Positions 23,322-33,271 of a DNA stretch of 64,000 bases are shown piece after piece. The notes under the pieces were generated by a model. It ran no database searches, was not told the origin of the DNA, and saw only the letters and a list, made by a program, of their open reading frames with translations. Position 1 is the stretch's first letter, and each line of letters opens with the position of its first letter. The DNA is taken from positions 2,046,001 to 2,110,000 of the forward strand of contig NZ_CP016282.1 of the NCBI RefSeq assembly GCF_001679725.1, read 5' to 3'. Made by a program: the position numbers and the translations under genes. The stretch comes from Cryobacterium arcticum. Lineage in GTDB: Bacteria > Actinomycetota > Actinomycetes > Actinomycetales > Microbacteriaceae.

Positions 23322-24544
23322 AGTTGCTGCGCTCCAGCGTCGAGGAGGTCGAAGTACCGACCGGCGGTTTCCATGTCCTTGTCGCCGCGGCCACTGAGAT
23401 TGACCAGGATGATGGAGTCGGGTCCGAGCTGCTTGCCCAGTTCGAGTGTTCCGGCGAGGGCGTGCGCGGATTCGATGGCGGGGATGATGCCCTCGGTGCG
23501 GCTGAGCAGGCGCAGCGAGTCCATGGCTTCGGCGTCCGTCACCGGCAGGTACGTGGCCCGGCCGATGCTCGCCAACCACGCGTGCTCGGGTCCGACCCCC
23601 GGATAGTCCAGTCCGGCCGAGATGGAGTGGGACTCGACGGTCTGGCCGTCTTCGTCCTGCAGCATCATGCTGCGGGCGCCGTGCAGGATGCCCGGACGGC
23701 CCTTGGTGAGGGTGGCGGCGTGGCGCAGGCCGGAGATTCCCTCGCCTCCCGCTTCGTAGCCGTAGAGGGCCACACCGGGGTCGTCGAGGAAGGCGTGGAA
23801 GATGCCCATTGCGTTGGAACCGCCGCCGACGCAGGCGGTGACCGCGTCGGGCAGCCGGCCCGTGAGGTCGAGGACCTGCTGGCGGGCCTCCTCGCCGATG
23901 ATCTTCTGGAAGTCGCGCACCATGGCCGGGAACGGGTGCGGTCCGGCGACGGTCCCGAACACGTAGTTGGTGGTCTCCACGTTGGTGACCCAGTCGCGCA
24001 TGGCGTCGTTGATCGCGTCCTTGAGCGTGCGGGAGCCGGTTTTCACCGAGACGACTTCGGCCCCGAGCAGGCGCATCCGGGCGACGTTGAGCGCCTGGCG
24101 TTCGGTGTCGACCTCGCCCATGTACACGACGCAGTCCAGGCCGAACAGGGCGGCGGCCGTGGCCGTGGCAACGCCGTGCTGGCCGGCCCCGGTCTCGGCG
24201 ATGACGCGCTTCTTGCCGATGCGCTTGGTGAGCAGAACCTGGCCGAGGACGTTGTTGAGCTTGTGCGAGCCGGTGTGGTTGAGGTCCTCGCGCTTGAGGA
24301 TGATGCGGGCCCCACCGCCGTGCTCGGCGAAGCGGGGAACCTCGGTGATGAGGGAGGGGCGCCCGGTGTAGCTGCGGTGCAGTTCGGCGAGTTCCGCGGC
24401 GAAGGCCGGGTCGGCCTTGGCCAGGGCGTACTCGGCCGAGAGCTCGTCGAGAGCGGCCACCAGGGATTCCGGGACGAACCGGCCGCCGAAGTCGCCGAAG
24501 TACGGGCCGGCCTGGGCGCGGAGGGATTCTGTTTCGAGGGACAT
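23318..24544 (-). CDS. trpB: Tryptophan synthase beta subunit
   Basis: PLP enzyme that condenses indole with serine to form tryptophan. The 408-residue protein carries the PLP Lys in HTGSHKLNN (near 100), the phosphate-binding loop GGGSNAMG (near 245) and the catalytic Glu in [11 protein letters not shown]. It abuts trpC exactly (TGA then ATG) and overlaps trpA by four bases, giving coupled translation of the complex. Confidence 0.98.
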   Translation of the reverse strand: MSLETESLRAQAGPYFGDFGGRFVPESLVAALDELSAEYALAKADPAFAAELAELHRSYTGRPSLITEVPRFAEHGGGARIILKREDLNHTGSHKLNNVLGQVLLTKRIGKKRVIAETGAGQHGVATATAAALFGLDCVVYMGEVDTERQALNVARMRLLGAEVVSVKTGSRTLKDAINDAMRDWVTNVETTNYVFGTVAGPHPFPAMVRDFQKIIGEEARQQVLDLTGRLPDAVTACVGGGSNAMGIFHAFLDDPGVALYGYEAGGEGISGLRHAATLTKGRPGILHGARSMMLQDEDGQTVESHSISAGLDYPGVGPEHAWLASIGRATYLPVTDAEAMDSLRLLSRTEGIIPAIESAHALAGTLELGKQLGPDSIILVNLSGRGDKDMETAGRYFDLLDAGAQQL

Positions 24545-25327
24545 TCAGACCGCCAAGAATTCGCTGAGGGTGAGGATCGGATCGCGTGTCACAAGGGCTT
24601 CGCCGACGAGGACGACGTCGGCTCCTGCGGCGCGGTAGTGGGCGACATCGGCGGCAGTCTTCACCGCAGACTCCGCCACCCGGATGACGCCGGCCGGGAT
24701 GCGGTCGGCGAGGCTGGCGAACAGGTTCTGGTCGAGCTCGAAGGTGCTCAGGTTCCGGGCGTTCACGCCCACCAGGTTGGCGCCAACGTCGAGCGCCCGG
24801 TCCACTTCGTCGGCACTGTGCGTCTCCACGAGCGGGGTCATGCCCAGTTCGAGGACGAGGGTGTGCAACGAGGTCAGGGTGGCCTGGTCGAGCGCGGCCA
24901 CGATGAGCAGCACGAGGTCCGCTCCGGCGGCCCGGGCCTCGAGCACCTGGTACGGGTTGCCGATGAAGTCCTTGCGCAGCACCGGGAGCGCCACGGCGGA
25001 CTTGACCTGCTCGAGGTCGTCCAGGGAACCGAGGAACTTGCGCCCCTCGGTGAGCACGCTGATGGCGCTGGCGCCGCCGAATTCGTAGGACACGGCCAGT
25101 GCGGCCGGGTCGCTGATCTCGGCGAGGGCTCCGCGGGACGGGCTGGCGCGCTTGACCTCGGCGATGATCTTCACCCGGTCGGCCGGTGCGAGCGCGTGCA
25201 GCGCGTCGAGGGCGGCAGCCTGGGCGAGGGCGTCCGCCTCGACAGCCGCGAACGGCTTGTCGATGCGGCGCGTCTCGGCGTCAGCCAGCGAGCCGGCGAG
25301 CAGTTCTGCGAGGAGGTCGCTGCTCAC
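24545..25327 (-). CDS. trpC: Indole-3-glycerol phosphate synthase
   Basis: Closes the indole ring from the anthranilate-derived carboxyphenylamino-deoxyribulose phosphate. The barrel has the catalytic Lys in EVKRASPSRG, the Lys in VLRKDF and the Glu in VETHS. GTG at 25327 gives 260 residues, the normal family length, and falls four bases after the stop of the upstream small gene, with GGAAG nearby. An ATG at 25363 would add 12 residues and overlap that gene by 32 bases, so it is less likely. Confidence 0.94.
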   Translation of the reverse strand: MSSDLLAELLAGSLADAETRRIDKPFAAVEADALAQAAALDALHALAPADRVKIIAEVKRASPSRGALAEISDPAALAVSYEFGGASAISVLTEGRKFLGSLDDLEQVKSAVALPVLRKDFIGNPYQVLEARAAGADLVLLIVAALDQATLTSLHTLVLELGMTPLVETHSADEVDRALDVGANLVGVNARNLSTFELDQNLFASLADRIPAGVIRVAESAVKTAADVAHYRAAGADVVLVGEALVTRDPILTLSEFLAV

Positions 25328-25331
25328 GTAG

Positions 25332-25553
25332 TCAGTGACTTCCGTCGACCGACGCAGCGCCATAGCCGGCCTTGGCCATGACCCAGCCGGCGACGAGGCC
25401 GAGCAGGAGCAGGGCGGCGGAGGCCCAGACGAGCCAGGCGACCTCGAAGAAGAAGGCGACGGTGCCGATGCTGAAAGCGATCAGCATGATGGTGACTGCG
25501 GTCCAGGCCGCCGTCGAGTGGCCGTGGCCGGGGTCTGCCGACTCGAAGCTCAT
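25332..25553 (-). CDS. Small membrane protein (DUF6704-like)
   Basis: A 73-residue protein with two hydrophobic helices (about 15-37 and 40-63) and a short His-containing N-terminus with HGHS. Similar small proteins sit between trpE and trpC in many Micrococcales. No function is known to me. AGGAG lies four bases before the ATG at 25553. It ends four bases before the trpC start, so it belongs to the trp operon. Its fixed position suggests a link to tryptophan enzymes or to the neighbouring membrane protein, but this is inference. Confidence 0.8.
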   Translation of the reverse strand: MSFESADPGHGHSTAAWTAVTIMLIAFSIGTVAFFFEVAWLVWASAALLLLGLVAGWVMAKAGYGAASVDGSH

Positions 25554-25624
25554 GGTTCTCCTAAGGTCAAGGGGCGTACGGATCAATTCTAGCTTGCCGG
25601 TGCGGTCCGGCTTGCCGGGGTGCT

Positions 25625-26323
25625 CTAGCGTTCCGGCGCGGTCGGGTCGTCCCCGCGGGTCAGGCCGTCCCAGTCGTCCACGGCGTCGCGCGGCCGGGTC
25701 TGCGCGCCCGGTGTTCCGGCAGCCGTACCGGGAGTGGTCTCCCCCGCACCGTCGGCCGGTGCGAACCGGGTGGTCTCGTAGCGCTTGGTCGGGCCGGGCC
25801 ACCGCCGGGCGGTGACGCAGACGGCCAGGCCGATGATCAGCATGAAGACGCCCGCCGCCAGGGCGAGGTACGGCCAGCCGGTGAGCTGCGCCTGACTGAC
25901 TCCGGCCCGGGTGGATTCGGACCCGGCGATGCCGGTGGCAGCCGTGACGGCTGCTGAGCCCGCTCCGACCGGGTCGCCGATGGCAAGCCCGGCGGAGAGG
26001 ATCACGCTGACGCCGAGGAGCATCTCCAGGAGGCCCAGGATGATGCGGATCACCGGTCCGGCGATGGTGAGCGCCCCCGCCAGGGCCAGGCCGGCCAGCG
26101 CCAGGGCGGTGAGCCCGGGGGCGGCGATGGAACCGGTGACCTCGAGGGCCTGGGCGCTCGCGCCGTCCAGCGTGACCTGCAGGGTGGCCCAGGTCTGAGT
26201 CCAGGCGAGCAGGGCCAGACCGCTGGCGGCGATGACGGCCAGGATCAGCAGCGGCTTGATCCGCCGGGTGGTCGGCTTCGGCGCGGGCGGCACCGGCGTG
26301 CCGGGCTCGTGGTCGGCGGACAC
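25625..26323 (-). CDS. Trp operon-associated membrane protein
   Basis: A 232-residue protein of the Trp_oprn_chp family, found next to trp genes in actinobacteria. The first 23 residues are Pro-rich and cytoplasmic. Four hydrophobic helices follow at about 24-46, 70-92, 93-120 and 148-172. A hydrophilic tail rich in Thr, Gly and Asp ends the protein. GTG at 26323 is directly next to the trpE stop with no spacer, so expression depends on trpE translation. Its function is unknown; a transport or anchoring role is only a guess. Confidence 0.88.
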   Translation of the reverse strand: MSADHEPGTPVPPAPKPTTRRIKPLLILAVIAASGLALLAWTQTWATLQVTLDGASAQALEVTGSIAAPGLTALALAGLALAGALTIAGPVIRIILGLLEMLLGVSVILSAGLAIGDPVGAGSAAVTAATGIAGSESTRAGVSQAQLTGWPYLALAAGVFMLIIGLAVCVTARRWPGPTKRYETTRFAPADGAGETTPGTAAGTPGAQTRPRDAVDDWDGLTRGDDPTAPER

Positions 26324-27847
26324 CTAGGACACCCGGGTCATGGCGTTGGCCACGGCGACGGCCCGCAACGGGGCGGCCGCCTTGTTCTGGGATTCCTGGT
26401 ATTCAGAGGCCGGGTCGGAGTCGGCCACCAGGCCGCCGCCGGCCTGAACGTGGGCGACGCCGTTCATGATCGTCGCGGTGCGGATGGCGATCGCGAGGTC
26501 CGCGTCGCCGGCAAAACCGAAGTACCCCACGACTCCGCCGTACACGCCGCGCTGGGCGGGCTCCAGGGAGTCGATGATCTCGAGGGCGCGCGGCTTGGGG
26601 GCGCCGGAGAGCGTTCCGGCCGGGAACGTGGCGCGGAACACGTCGATGGGGCTCATCTCGGGCAGCAGGTCCCCCTCGACGGAGGACACCAGGTGCATGA
26701 TGTGGCTGAAGCGCTCGATGCGCATGAACTCGGTCACCTCGACCGAACCGGCGCGGCAGACCTTGAGCAGATCGTTGCGGGCGAGGTCGACGAGCATGAG
26801 ATGCTCCGCGCGTTCCTTGGGGTCTCCCGCGAGTTCGGTCTCGTAGTCGGCATCCGCCTCGGGGGTCGCGCCGCGCGGCTTCGACCCGGCGATCGGGTGC
26901 GTGAACACCCGGGTGTCGGCGACCTTCACGAGCGCCTCCGGTGAGGAGCCGACGATCCAGTACGGCTCGGCCGTCGTGGACTCGAGGCTGAGCAGGTACA
27001 TGTAGGGGCTCGGGTTGAGGCTGCGGAGCACCCGGTAGACGTCGATCGGGTCGGCGGTGCACTCCTGGTCGAAACGCTGGGAGATGACGACCTGGAAGAT
27101 GTCGCCGTCGACGATGTGCTGTTTGGACGTGTCGACGGCGGCGAGGAAGTCGGCGCGTTCGGTGCGGTAGAACGGGTCCGCCGGCGTCGAGAGGTCGACC
27201 TCGGAGACGAAGGCTTCCGCCGGCTGGGTGAGCCGGGCCTGCAGGGCGTCGAGGCGGGCCTGGGCGGCGCCCCACAGCGCATCAGTGGGGTCGACGCCGT
27301 CGTTGAGCACGTTGGCGATGAGCTGGACGGTGCCGTACTTGTGGTCGATCACGACGAGGTCGGCCACGAAGCTGAACGCCTGGCCCGGCACGTCATAGTC
27401 CGCCGGGGGTCGGTTCGGCAGACGCTCGATCTGGCGGATGGCCTCCCAGCCGATGAACCCGACGAGTCCGCCGGTCAGCGGCGGATGCCCGGCCAGGCGC
27501 GGGGTCTGCCAGCGCTCGTACAGGTAGCCGAGCGCCGCCAGCGGGGCCAGGTCGGTGGCGCCGCCGAAGGCCCGCTCGGCGGAGATGCCGTAGTCGAGCC
27601 AGGCCGTGTCGTCGCCGGTCTGGGTGAGTACGCCGAACGAGGAGACCCCGACGAAGGAGAAGCGTGACCAGATTCCGCCCTGTTCGGCGGACTCCAGCAG
27701 GAAGCTGCCGGCGGTGCCGTGGGCGAGCTTGCGGTAGATGCCGACGGGTGTCTCGCCGTCGGCGAAGAGCTCACGGATGACCGGGATCACCCGGTGGGCG
27801 CCGAGGAGTTCGGTGAATGCTTCGTGTGTGGTCGAGCCGGCGCTCAT
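26324..27847 (-). CDS. trpE: Anthranilate synthase component I
   Basis: First committed step of tryptophan synthesis: chorismate plus ammonia to anthranilate. From the ATG at 27847 the protein is 507 residues, the normal length; the longer frame upstream is unrelated sequence. The C-terminal chorismate-binding domain shows [32 protein letters not shown] and [18 protein letters not shown] near residue 50 fits the Trp feedback-binding motif. No trpG (component II) gene lies in the window, so the amidotransferase subunit must be encoded elsewhere. The start overlaps the hisI stop as ATGA. Confidence 0.97.
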   Translation of the reverse strand: MSAGSTTHEAFTELLGAHRVIPVIRELFADGETPVGIYRKLAHGTAGSFLLESAEQGGIWSRFSFVGVSSFGVLTQTGDDTAWLDYGISAERAFGGATDLAPLAALGYLYERWQTPRLAGHPPLTGGLVGFIGWEAIRQIERLPNRPPADYDVPGQAFSFVADLVVIDHKYGTVQLIANVLNDGVDPTDALWGAAQARLDALQARLTQPAEAFVSEVDLSTPADPFYRTERADFLAAVDTSKQHIVDGDIFQVVISQRFDQECTADPIDVYRVLRSLNPSPYMYLLSLESTTAEPYWIVGSSPEALVKVADTRVFTHPIAGSKPRGATPEADADYETELAGDPKERAEHLMLVDLARNDLLKVCRAGSVEVTEFMRIERFSHIMHLVSSVEGDLLPEMSPIDVFRATFPAGTLSGAPKPRALEIIDSLEPAQRGVYGGVVGYFGFAGDADLAIAIRTATIMNGVAHVQAGGGLVADSDPASEYQESQNKAAAPLRAVAVANAMTRVS

Positions 27848-28206
27848 CGTTCGTCCTCCGGGATCAGGCCGGCCACGTCGATGTCGCGTCCGTCGAAGCA
27901 GGTGCGGGTGCCGGTGTGGCAGGCCGCGCCGATCTGCTCGACCTGCACGACGAGAGTGTCGGCGTCGCAGTCGAGGGCGGCGGAGCGCACGAACTGGGCG
28001 TGGCCGGAGGTGTCGCCCTTGCGCCAGTATTCCTGGCGGCTGCGCGACCAGAAGGTCACGCGTCCCTCGGTGAGGGTGCGGCGGAGGGCCTCCCGGTCCA
28101 TCCAGCCGAGCATGAGCACCTCGCGGGTGTCCCACTGCTGGATGACGGCAGGCAGCAGCCCCTCGGGCGAGAAGAGAGCGGAGTCCAGAGCGGCGTCGAC
28201 GTTCAT
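27844..28206 (-). CDS. hisI: Phosphoribosyl-AMP cyclohydrolase
   Basis: Opens the adenine ring of PR-AMP, the third step of histidine synthesis. The 120-residue protein has the metal ligands in DCDADT and Cys residues in CHTGTRTCF. It is the monofunctional form; the pyrophosphohydrolase is the separate hisE at 29933. Start ATG at 28206 overlaps the hisF stop (ATGA), and its own stop overlaps the trpE start, so it links the his and trp genes. Confidence 0.96.
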   Translation of the reverse strand: MNVDAALDSALFSPEGLLPAVIQQWDTREVLMLGWMDREALRRTLTEGRVTFWSRSRQEYWRKGDTSGHAQFVRSAALDCDADTLVVQVEQIGAACHTGTRTCFDGRDIDVAGLIPEDER

Positions 28207-28967
28207 CGGCGCACCACCATTCCGGCGGCGGCAAGCTCTCGCTTGACGTCGCCAATCGTCAGGTCTCCGCTGTGGAAGACGGAGGCGGCCAGTACGGCGT
28301 CCGCGCCGGCCGCGATGGCGGGCGGGAAGTGCTCGACCAGGCCCGCGCCGCCGGAGGCGATCACGGGCACCGAGCTGAGTTCGCGCATGATCGTGATGAG
28401 TTCGAGGTCGAAGCCGGCCTTGGTCCCGTCGGCGTCGATGCTGTTGACGAGAAGCTCGCCCGCGCCGAGCTCGATGGCCTGGCTGGCCCACGCCAGCGCA
28501 TCCAGGTCCGTCTCGGTGCGGCCGCCGTGGGTGGTGACGACGAAGCCGGATGCGGTGCGCCCGCTGCGCTTGACGTCGAGCGAGAGTACGAGCACCTGGG
28601 CGCCGTACCGGTCGGCGATCTCGGAGATCAACGCCGGCCGGGCGATCGCGGCGCTGTTGACGCCCACCTTGTCGGCGCCGCTGGCCTGCAACCGGGAGAC
28701 GTCGTCGACGCTGCGGATGCCGCCGCCCACCGTGAGCGGGATGAAGACCTGCTCGGCCGTGGCGCGCACGACGTCGTAGGTGGTGGACCTGTCGTCGACC
28801 GTGGCGGTGACGTCGAGGAAGGTGAGCTCGTCCGCGCCCTGCTCGTAGTAGCGCTTGGCGAGTTCGACGGGGTCACCGGCATCGCGCAGGTTCTGGAAGT
28901 TGACGCCCTTCACCACGCGGCCGTTGGCCACGTCGAGGCACGGGATCACTCTGACGGCGAGGCTCAT
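28203..28967 (-). CDS. hisF: Imidazole glycerol phosphate synthase subunit HisF
   Basis: Cyclase subunit that makes imidazole glycerol phosphate and AICAR from PRFAR using ammonia from HisH. The 254-residue barrel has the catalytic Asp in [14 protein letters not shown] and in [10 protein letters not shown], and the phosphate loops GGGIRS and ASGGAG. The ATG at 28967 is followed by the standard MSLAVRVIP start; a longer frame adds unrelated sequence. The partner hisH and also hisA, hisB, hisC and hisD are not in the window. Confidence 0.97.
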   Translation of the reverse strand: MSLAVRVIPCLDVANGRVVKGVNFQNLRDAGDPVELAKRYYEQGADELTFLDVTATVDDRSTTYDVVRATAEQVFIPLTVGGGIRSVDDVSRLQASGADKVGVNSAAIARPALISEIADRYGAQVLVLSLDVKRSGRTASGFVVTTHGGRTETDLDALAWASQAIELGAGELLVNSIDADGTKAGFDLELITIMRELSSVPVIASGGAGLVEHFPPAIAAGADAVLAASVFHSGDLTIGDVKRELAAAGMVVRR

Positions 28968-29016
28968 GGGTGCGGGTGCGCTTTCTGGTCTACGACCTGG
29001 TTGACAAGGGCCTGGT

Positions 29017-29856
29017 TTACAACCGGGCGTTGTGGATGGACGTGACGAGGATGGCGCGGGCACCGAGTTCGTACAACCGGTCCATGACGCTGTTGGTGTC
29101 CAGCCGGGGGATCATCACCCGCACGGCGACCCAGTTCGGGTCGCGGAGCGAGGAGATCGTGGGCGACTCGATGCCTGACGCGGCCTGGCAGGCGGCGTCG
29201 AGGTTGTCGACGTGCACGTCGTAGTCCACCAGGACGTACTGGCGGGCCACGAGAACGCCCTGCAGGCGGCGCAGCAGAGTGTTGATGCCCGGGTTCACGT
29301 TTTCGGAGGTGATCAGCACAGCGGTCGATTCGAGGATGACCGGGCCGAAGATCTGCAGGCCGGCCTTCCGCAGCGTGGAGCCGGTGGAGACCACGTCGGC
29401 GACGGCATCCGCCACGCCCAGCTGCACGGCGGACTCGACGGCGCCGTCGAGGGTGACCAGGTGCACGTTGACGCCGTGGCCGGCCAGGAAGGTGCCCACG
29501 AGGCCGGGGTAGCTCGTGGCGACGCGGAGTCCCTCGAGGTCGGCGAGGTCGGTGAAGCGGCCGGCGGGCCCGGCGAAGCGGAAGGTGGAGCCGCCGAAGT
29601 CGAGGCTGGCGATCTCCGCGGCGCTCGAACCGGAGTCCAGCAGCAGGTCACGGCCGGTGATGCCCACGTCCAGTGCGCCGCTGCCGACGTAGGTGGCGAT
29701 GTCACGGGGACGCAGGTAGAAGAACTCCACGTCGTTGCGCGGGTCGGCGACGACGAGGTCGCGCGGGTCGCGGCGACCGTTGTACCCGGCCTCCGACAGC
29801 ATCTGGGCGGCGGTCTCGGCGAGCGAGCCCTTATTGGGCACGGCGATTCTCAACAT
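29017..29856 (-). CDS. hisG: ATP phosphoribosyltransferase (long form)
   Basis: First enzyme of histidine synthesis; it joins ATP and PRPP. At 279 residues it is the long form, with a C-terminal regulatory domain (about 205-279) that binds histidine for feedback inhibition. The N-terminus [12 protein letters not shown] is typical. The PRPP site lies in the segment [13 protein letters not shown]. It lies 49 bases before hisF and 76 bases after hisE, with a small inverted repeat in the latter gap. Confidence 0.96.
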   Translation of the reverse strand: MLRIAVPNKGSLAETAAQMLSEAGYNGRRDPRDLVVADPRNDVEFFYLRPRDIATYVGSGALDVGITGRDLLLDSGSSAAEIASLDFGGSTFRFAGPAGRFTDLADLEGLRVATSYPGLVGTFLAGHGVNVHLVTLDGAVESAVQLGVADAVADVVSTGSTLRKAGLQIFGPVILESTAVLITSENVNPGINTLLRRLQGVLVARQYVLVDYDVHVDNLDAACQAASGIESPTISSLRDPNWVAVRVMIPRLDTNSVMDRLYELGARAILVTSIHNARL

Positions 29857-29879
29857 GTCAATCTTTCTGATGGTGGGCG

Positions 29880-29896
29880 GTACTCACGCTGAGTAC
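29880..29896. promoter_or_regulatory. Inverted repeat between hisE and hisG
   Basis: GTACTCA-CGC-TGAGTAC, a perfect 7-bp inverted repeat with a 3-base loop, lies 24 bases before the hisG start. It may be an mRNA hairpin tuning hisG expression, a processing site or an operator. No peptide leader with repeated His codons is visible nearby. Confidence 0.35.
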
Positions 29897-29932
29897 ACGC
29901 GCTGGGGGTGGTTTTCCGTGAGGGCGTCGACA

Positions 29933-30196
29933 TCAGAGATGTCGGTAGACGTCCTCGGGGGAAAGACCCTTCGCCACCATCAACACCTGCAGGTGGTAGA
30001 TGAGCTGCGAAATCTCTTCGGCAGTCTCGGTGTCGCTCTGGTACTCGGCGGCCATCCACACTTCGGCTGCCTCTTCGACGATCTTCTTGCCGATGGCGTG
30101 CACGCCGGCGTCGAGCTCGCGGACGGTGCCGGAGCCCTCAGGGCGGTCGATGGCCTTCTGGCTCAACTCAGCGAACAGGGCGTCGAATGTTTTCAC
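29933..30196 (-). CDS. hisE: Phosphoribosyl-ATP pyrophosphohydrolase
   Basis: Second step of histidine synthesis: PR-ATP to PR-AMP plus pyrophosphate. The 87-residue all-helical MazG-like protein contains [12 protein letters not shown], the metal-binding EExxE-type helix. It starts at a GTG at 30196. It is followed by hisG, the usual actinobacterial hisE-hisG pair. It lies 55 bases from rpe. Confidence 0.95.
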   Translation of the reverse strand: MKTFDALFAELSQKAIDRPEGSGTVRELDAGVHAIGKKIVEEAAEVWMAAEYQSDTETAEEISQLIYHLQVLMVAKGLSPEDVYRHL

Positions 30197-30251
30197 TCGT
30201 ACAGGTTACCGGTCCCGCAGGGCGACCGGGCGCGCCCGGTCGTCTCGCGGT

Positions 30252-30920
30252 TCAGCCGTGACGGTGCGGGTGCGCCTCGGCGGCCGCGCGGAGGGCGGCG
30301 ATGCGGTCGGCGGGGTTGCCGTTGAAGACGCTGGAGCCGGCCACGAAGGTGTCTGCGCCGGCCTCTGCGGCCTGCACGATGGTGTCCTCGGTGATGCCGC
30401 CGTCGACCTGCAGCCAGACGTCGAGGCCGCTGGCCCTGACGGCGTCGGCAAGCACGCTGAGCTTGGGCATGGTGGAGGCCAGGAAACTCTGCCCGCCGAA
30501 GCCGGGTTCGACGGTCATGACGAGCACCTGGTCGAACTCGGCGAGCAGGTCCAGGTACGGCTCGACCGGTGTGCCCGGCTTGAGGGCGATGCCCGCCCTG
30601 GCACCGATCTGACGCAGCCGGCGGGCCAGGCCGACGGCATCCGCCGCGGCTTCGGCGTGGAACGTGACCGAGTAGGCGCCGGCTTCGGCGTAGGCGGGAG
30701 CCCAGCGGTCCGGGTCCTCGATCATGAGGTGGATGTCCAACGGGATCGCCGACACCTGCAGCAGGCGTTCCACGATGGGCAGCCCGAGGGTCAGGTTGGG
30801 CACGAAATGGTTGTCCATCACGTCCACATGGGCGAGGTCCGCGCTGCTGATGCGGCCGAACTCGCTCTCCAGATTCGCGAAGTCTGCGGCCAGAATGCTG
30901 GGGTTGATCCGGGTAACCAT
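30252..30920 (-). CDS. rpe: Ribulose-phosphate 3-epimerase
   Basis: Interconverts ribulose 5-phosphate and xylulose 5-phosphate in the pentose phosphate pathway. The 222-residue barrel begins with [14 protein letters not shown], contains HLMIEDP and ends with GSSVFNG, all family signatures. The metal-binding His residues are in [12 protein letters not shown]. The ATG at 30920 follows rsmB after 36 bases. The fmt-rsmB-rpe order is common in actinobacteria. Confidence 0.97.
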   Translation of the reverse strand: MVTRINPSILAADFANLESEFGRISSADLAHVDVMDNHFVPNLTLGLPIVERLLQVSAIPLDIHLMIEDPDRWAPAYAEAGAYSVTFHAEAAADAVGLARRLRQIGARAGIALKPGTPVEPYLDLLAEFDQVLVMTVEPGFGGQSFLASTMPKLSVLADAVRASGLDVWLQVDGGITEDTIVQAAEAGADTFVAGSSVFNGNPADRIAALRAAAEAHPHRHG

Positions 30921-30956
30921 CCACTCACCCTAGCGAATCGTCCGCAGCGGCCCGGC

Positions 30957-32357
30957 CTACGCCTCGGTGCGCTGCAGCAGGGTGATGAACATGGCGTCCG
31001 TGCCGTGGCGGTGCGGCCAGAGCTGCACGCTGCCGGGGTCGCCGGCGAGGTCGAGCGGATGCTCGGACAGGCTCTGCAGCACCGCGGCGGTGTCGAGGGG
31101 CTCGATCTTGTCGCCCCAGGCCTTCCGTGCGGTGGCCACGATGCCGCGGGTCTCGGCGACGTGCGGCGAGCAGGTGACGTAGGCGAGGATGCCGCCGGGC
31201 TTGAGCGCGCCGAGGGCCGCGTGGAGCAGGGCGGACTGCAGGTCGGAGAGTTCGGCGACGTCCTTGGGGAGCTTCCGCCACCGGGCCTCAGGGCGCCGCC
31301 GCAGGGCGCCGAGGCCCGTGCAGGGGGCGTCAAGCAGGATCCGGTCGAAGACCTCCGGCTGGTCCTCGCCCACCCAGGTGCCGTCCATCTCCCAGACGGG
31401 GACGTCCGCGGGGACGGCGGCCAGCGCGGCGCGCACGAGCTGCGCGCGCGCTGGGACGACCTCGTTGGCGACGAGGCTGGCGCCGCCGTTGAGGGCTTCG
31501 GCGGCCAGCAGGGCGGCCTTGCCGCCGGGGCCGGCGCACAGGTCGAGCCAGCGCTCCCCCGCCACGATCGGGCGGGCCCGGCTGAGCGCGAGCGCGGCCA
31601 GCTGCGATCCCTCGTCCTGTACCCGCAGTCGCCCCTGGCTCTCCTTCATCAGGTGGTGGGGGTCTCCCCCGGCCAGTACGAAGCCGGTGGGCGAGTACAG
31701 GTCGGCGTCGCCGAGTTCGTCAGTCGCTCCGGCGAGTCCGGGCAGGGCCACCATGTTCACCCGGGGGGCGGCGTTGTCGGCGGCCAGCAGCTCTTCGAGT
31801 TCCTGCTCACGACCCTCCTGCTTGAGCGCCTGGCGGAAGGCGCGTACGACCCAGACCGGGTGCGAGTACAGCGTGGCCAGGGCGTCGTCGCCAGATCCGG
31901 CGTCGGCGAGGATGCGTTCCCGCCATTCGTCGGCGCTGACCCGGGCGATGGCGCGCAGCACGCCGTTGGTGAAGCCGGTGGCGGAGCGGGAGCCCACCTG
32001 GCGGGCCAGTTCGACGGACTCGTTGACGGCGGCGTGGGTGGCCACGCGCGTGGCCAGCAGCTGGTGGGCGCCCAGTCGGAGCACATCGAGGATGGCGGGG
32101 TCGATGGCGCTCACGGGCCGTCCGGCGGCTTCCGCGATGACCCGGTCGTAGAAACCCTGCATGCGCAGGGTGCCGTAGGTGAGCTCGGTGGCCAGGGCGG
32201 CATCCGCCGTGTTGAGGGCGGCGCGCTGGATGCGGGTGGGCAACAGCAGGTTGGCATAGGCGTCGTCCTCGCGCACGGCGGCGATGACCTCGTACGCGAC
32301 CCGGCGGGCCGGCTGGACGACGAAGTTGGGCCGGGTGCTGTCCCGCTGGGCGCTCAT
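30957..32357 (-). CDS. rsmB: 16S rRNA m5C967 methyltransferase (RsmB/Fmu)
   Basis: SAM-dependent rRNA cytosine-5 methyltransferase, 466 residues. The N-terminal NusB-like domain (about 10-150) is followed by the catalytic Rossmann domain. Motif I is LCAGPGGKAALLA. The two catalytic cysteines are in DAPCTGLGALRRRP and YVTCSPHVAET. ATG at 32357 overlaps the fmt stop as ATGA; the longer upstream frame is inside fmt and is not used. Confidence 0.96.
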   Translation of the reverse strand: MSAQRDSTRPNFVVQPARRVAYEVIAAVREDDAYANLLLPTRIQRAALNTADAALATELTYGTLRMQGFYDRVIAEAAGRPVSAIDPAILDVLRLGAHQLLATRVATHAAVNESVELARQVGSRSATGFTNGVLRAIARVSADEWRERILADAGSGDDALATLYSHPVWVVRAFRQALKQEGREQELEELLAADNAAPRVNMVALPGLAGATDELGDADLYSPTGFVLAGGDPHHLMKESQGRLRVQDEGSQLAALALSRARPIVAGERWLDLCAGPGGKAALLAAEALNGGASLVANEVVPARAQLVRAALAAVPADVPVWEMDGTWVGEDQPEVFDRILLDAPCTGLGALRRRPEARWRKLPKDVAELSDLQSALLHAALGALKPGGILAYVTCSPHVAETRGIVATARKAWGDKIEPLDTAAVLQSLSEHPLDLAGDPGSVQLWPHRHGTDAMFITLLQRTEA

Positions 32358-33271
32358 GAGGCGACCACCTCGGTTGCTGCCACTCCGCGCCACCAGTCGA
32401 TTGCTTTCATTGGGGTTTTTCCTGCCGGTTGAACGGTGATGAGCTCAAGCGGATCCGTGCCGGTGCCGATGAGGACTCGTTTGTCGATTTCGCTGAGGTG
32501 TCCGGGCACGAGCCGGGTCGGGCCGTGCGCCGGGGCCACATCGTGGAGTTTGAGGCGGGCGCCGCCGATCTCCGTGAAGGCACCGGGCTCAGGGGTCACC
32601 CCGCGGATGATCGCGTGGATCCGGTCGGAGTCGAGGGTCCAGTCGATCCTGGCGTCGTCCAGGGTGAGCTTGGGGGCGAGGGTCACCTCGCCCACCTGTT
32701 CGACGGCCTGGATGGTGCCTGCCGCGAGGCCGTCGACAACGCCGCAGAGGAGCTCGGCGCCGCTGCGGCTCAGGCTCTCCAGCAGGGTGCCCGCCGTCGC
32801 GTGCCGGCCGATCGGAGTCGTGAGCTCGGCGAACACGGCGCCGGCGTCGAGTTCGGCGACGAGCTGGAACACGGCAGCACCGGTTTCGGCGTCGCCGGCC
32901 ATGATCGCGCGCTGCACGGGCGCCGCGCCGCGCCAGCGCGGCAGCAGGGAGAAGTGCAGGTTGATCCAGCCCAGACGGGGAGCCGAGAGCAGTGGTTCGC
33001 GTACGAGACCGCCGTAGGCCACGATCACGCCCAGGTCGGCGTCCAGCGCGGTGATGGCGTCCGTGGCGGCAGCGTCGAGCCGGTTGGCCTTGATCACGGG
33101 CAGGCCGAGGTTGTCGGCGGCGGCGGCGACCGGGGATGGCGTGAGCACACGCTTGCGGCCCAGTGCGGCATCCGTGCGGGTCACGACGGCCGCGATCTCA
33201 TGACCTGACGAGGCCAGGAGGGTCAGGCTGGGCACGGCGACCTGCGGGGTCCCGGCGAAGACGAGTTTCAT
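32354..33271 (-). CDS. fmt: Methionyl-tRNA formyltransferase
   Basis: Formylates initiator Met-tRNA with 10-formyl-THF. The 305-residue protein has the formyl-transfer core with LHFSLLPRWRGAAPVQRAI, containing the catalytic His and THF-site residues. A C-terminal OB-like tRNA-binding domain covers about 205-305. It starts right after the priA stop without a spacer and overlaps rsmB. Confidence 0.97.
   Translation of the reverse strand: MKLVFAGTPQVAVPSLTLLASSGHEIAAVVTRTDAALGRKRVLTPSPVAAAADNLGLPVIKANRLDAAATDAITALDADLGVIVAYGGLVREPLLSAPRLGWINLHFSLLPRWRGAAPVQRAIMAGDAETGAAVFQLVAELDAGAVFAELTTPIGRHATAGTLLESLSRSGAELLCGVVDGLAAGTIQAVEQVGEVTLAPKLTLDDARIDWTLDSDRIHAIIRGVTPEPGAFTEIGGARLKLHDVAPAHGPTRLVPGHLSEIDKRVLIGTGTDPLELITVQPAGKTPMKAIDWWRGVAATEVVAS

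Noticed and set aside
22482..23579. 365-residue version of TrpA
   Set aside because: The first 86 residues are antisense-like Arg/His-rich sequence inside trpB. GTG at 23321 gives the normal TrpA length and a GTGA overlap.
26324..27850. Trp leader-peptide attenuator or T-box before trpE
   Set aside because: trpE overlaps hisI by four bases, leaving no room for a leader, and no Trp-codon run is seen.
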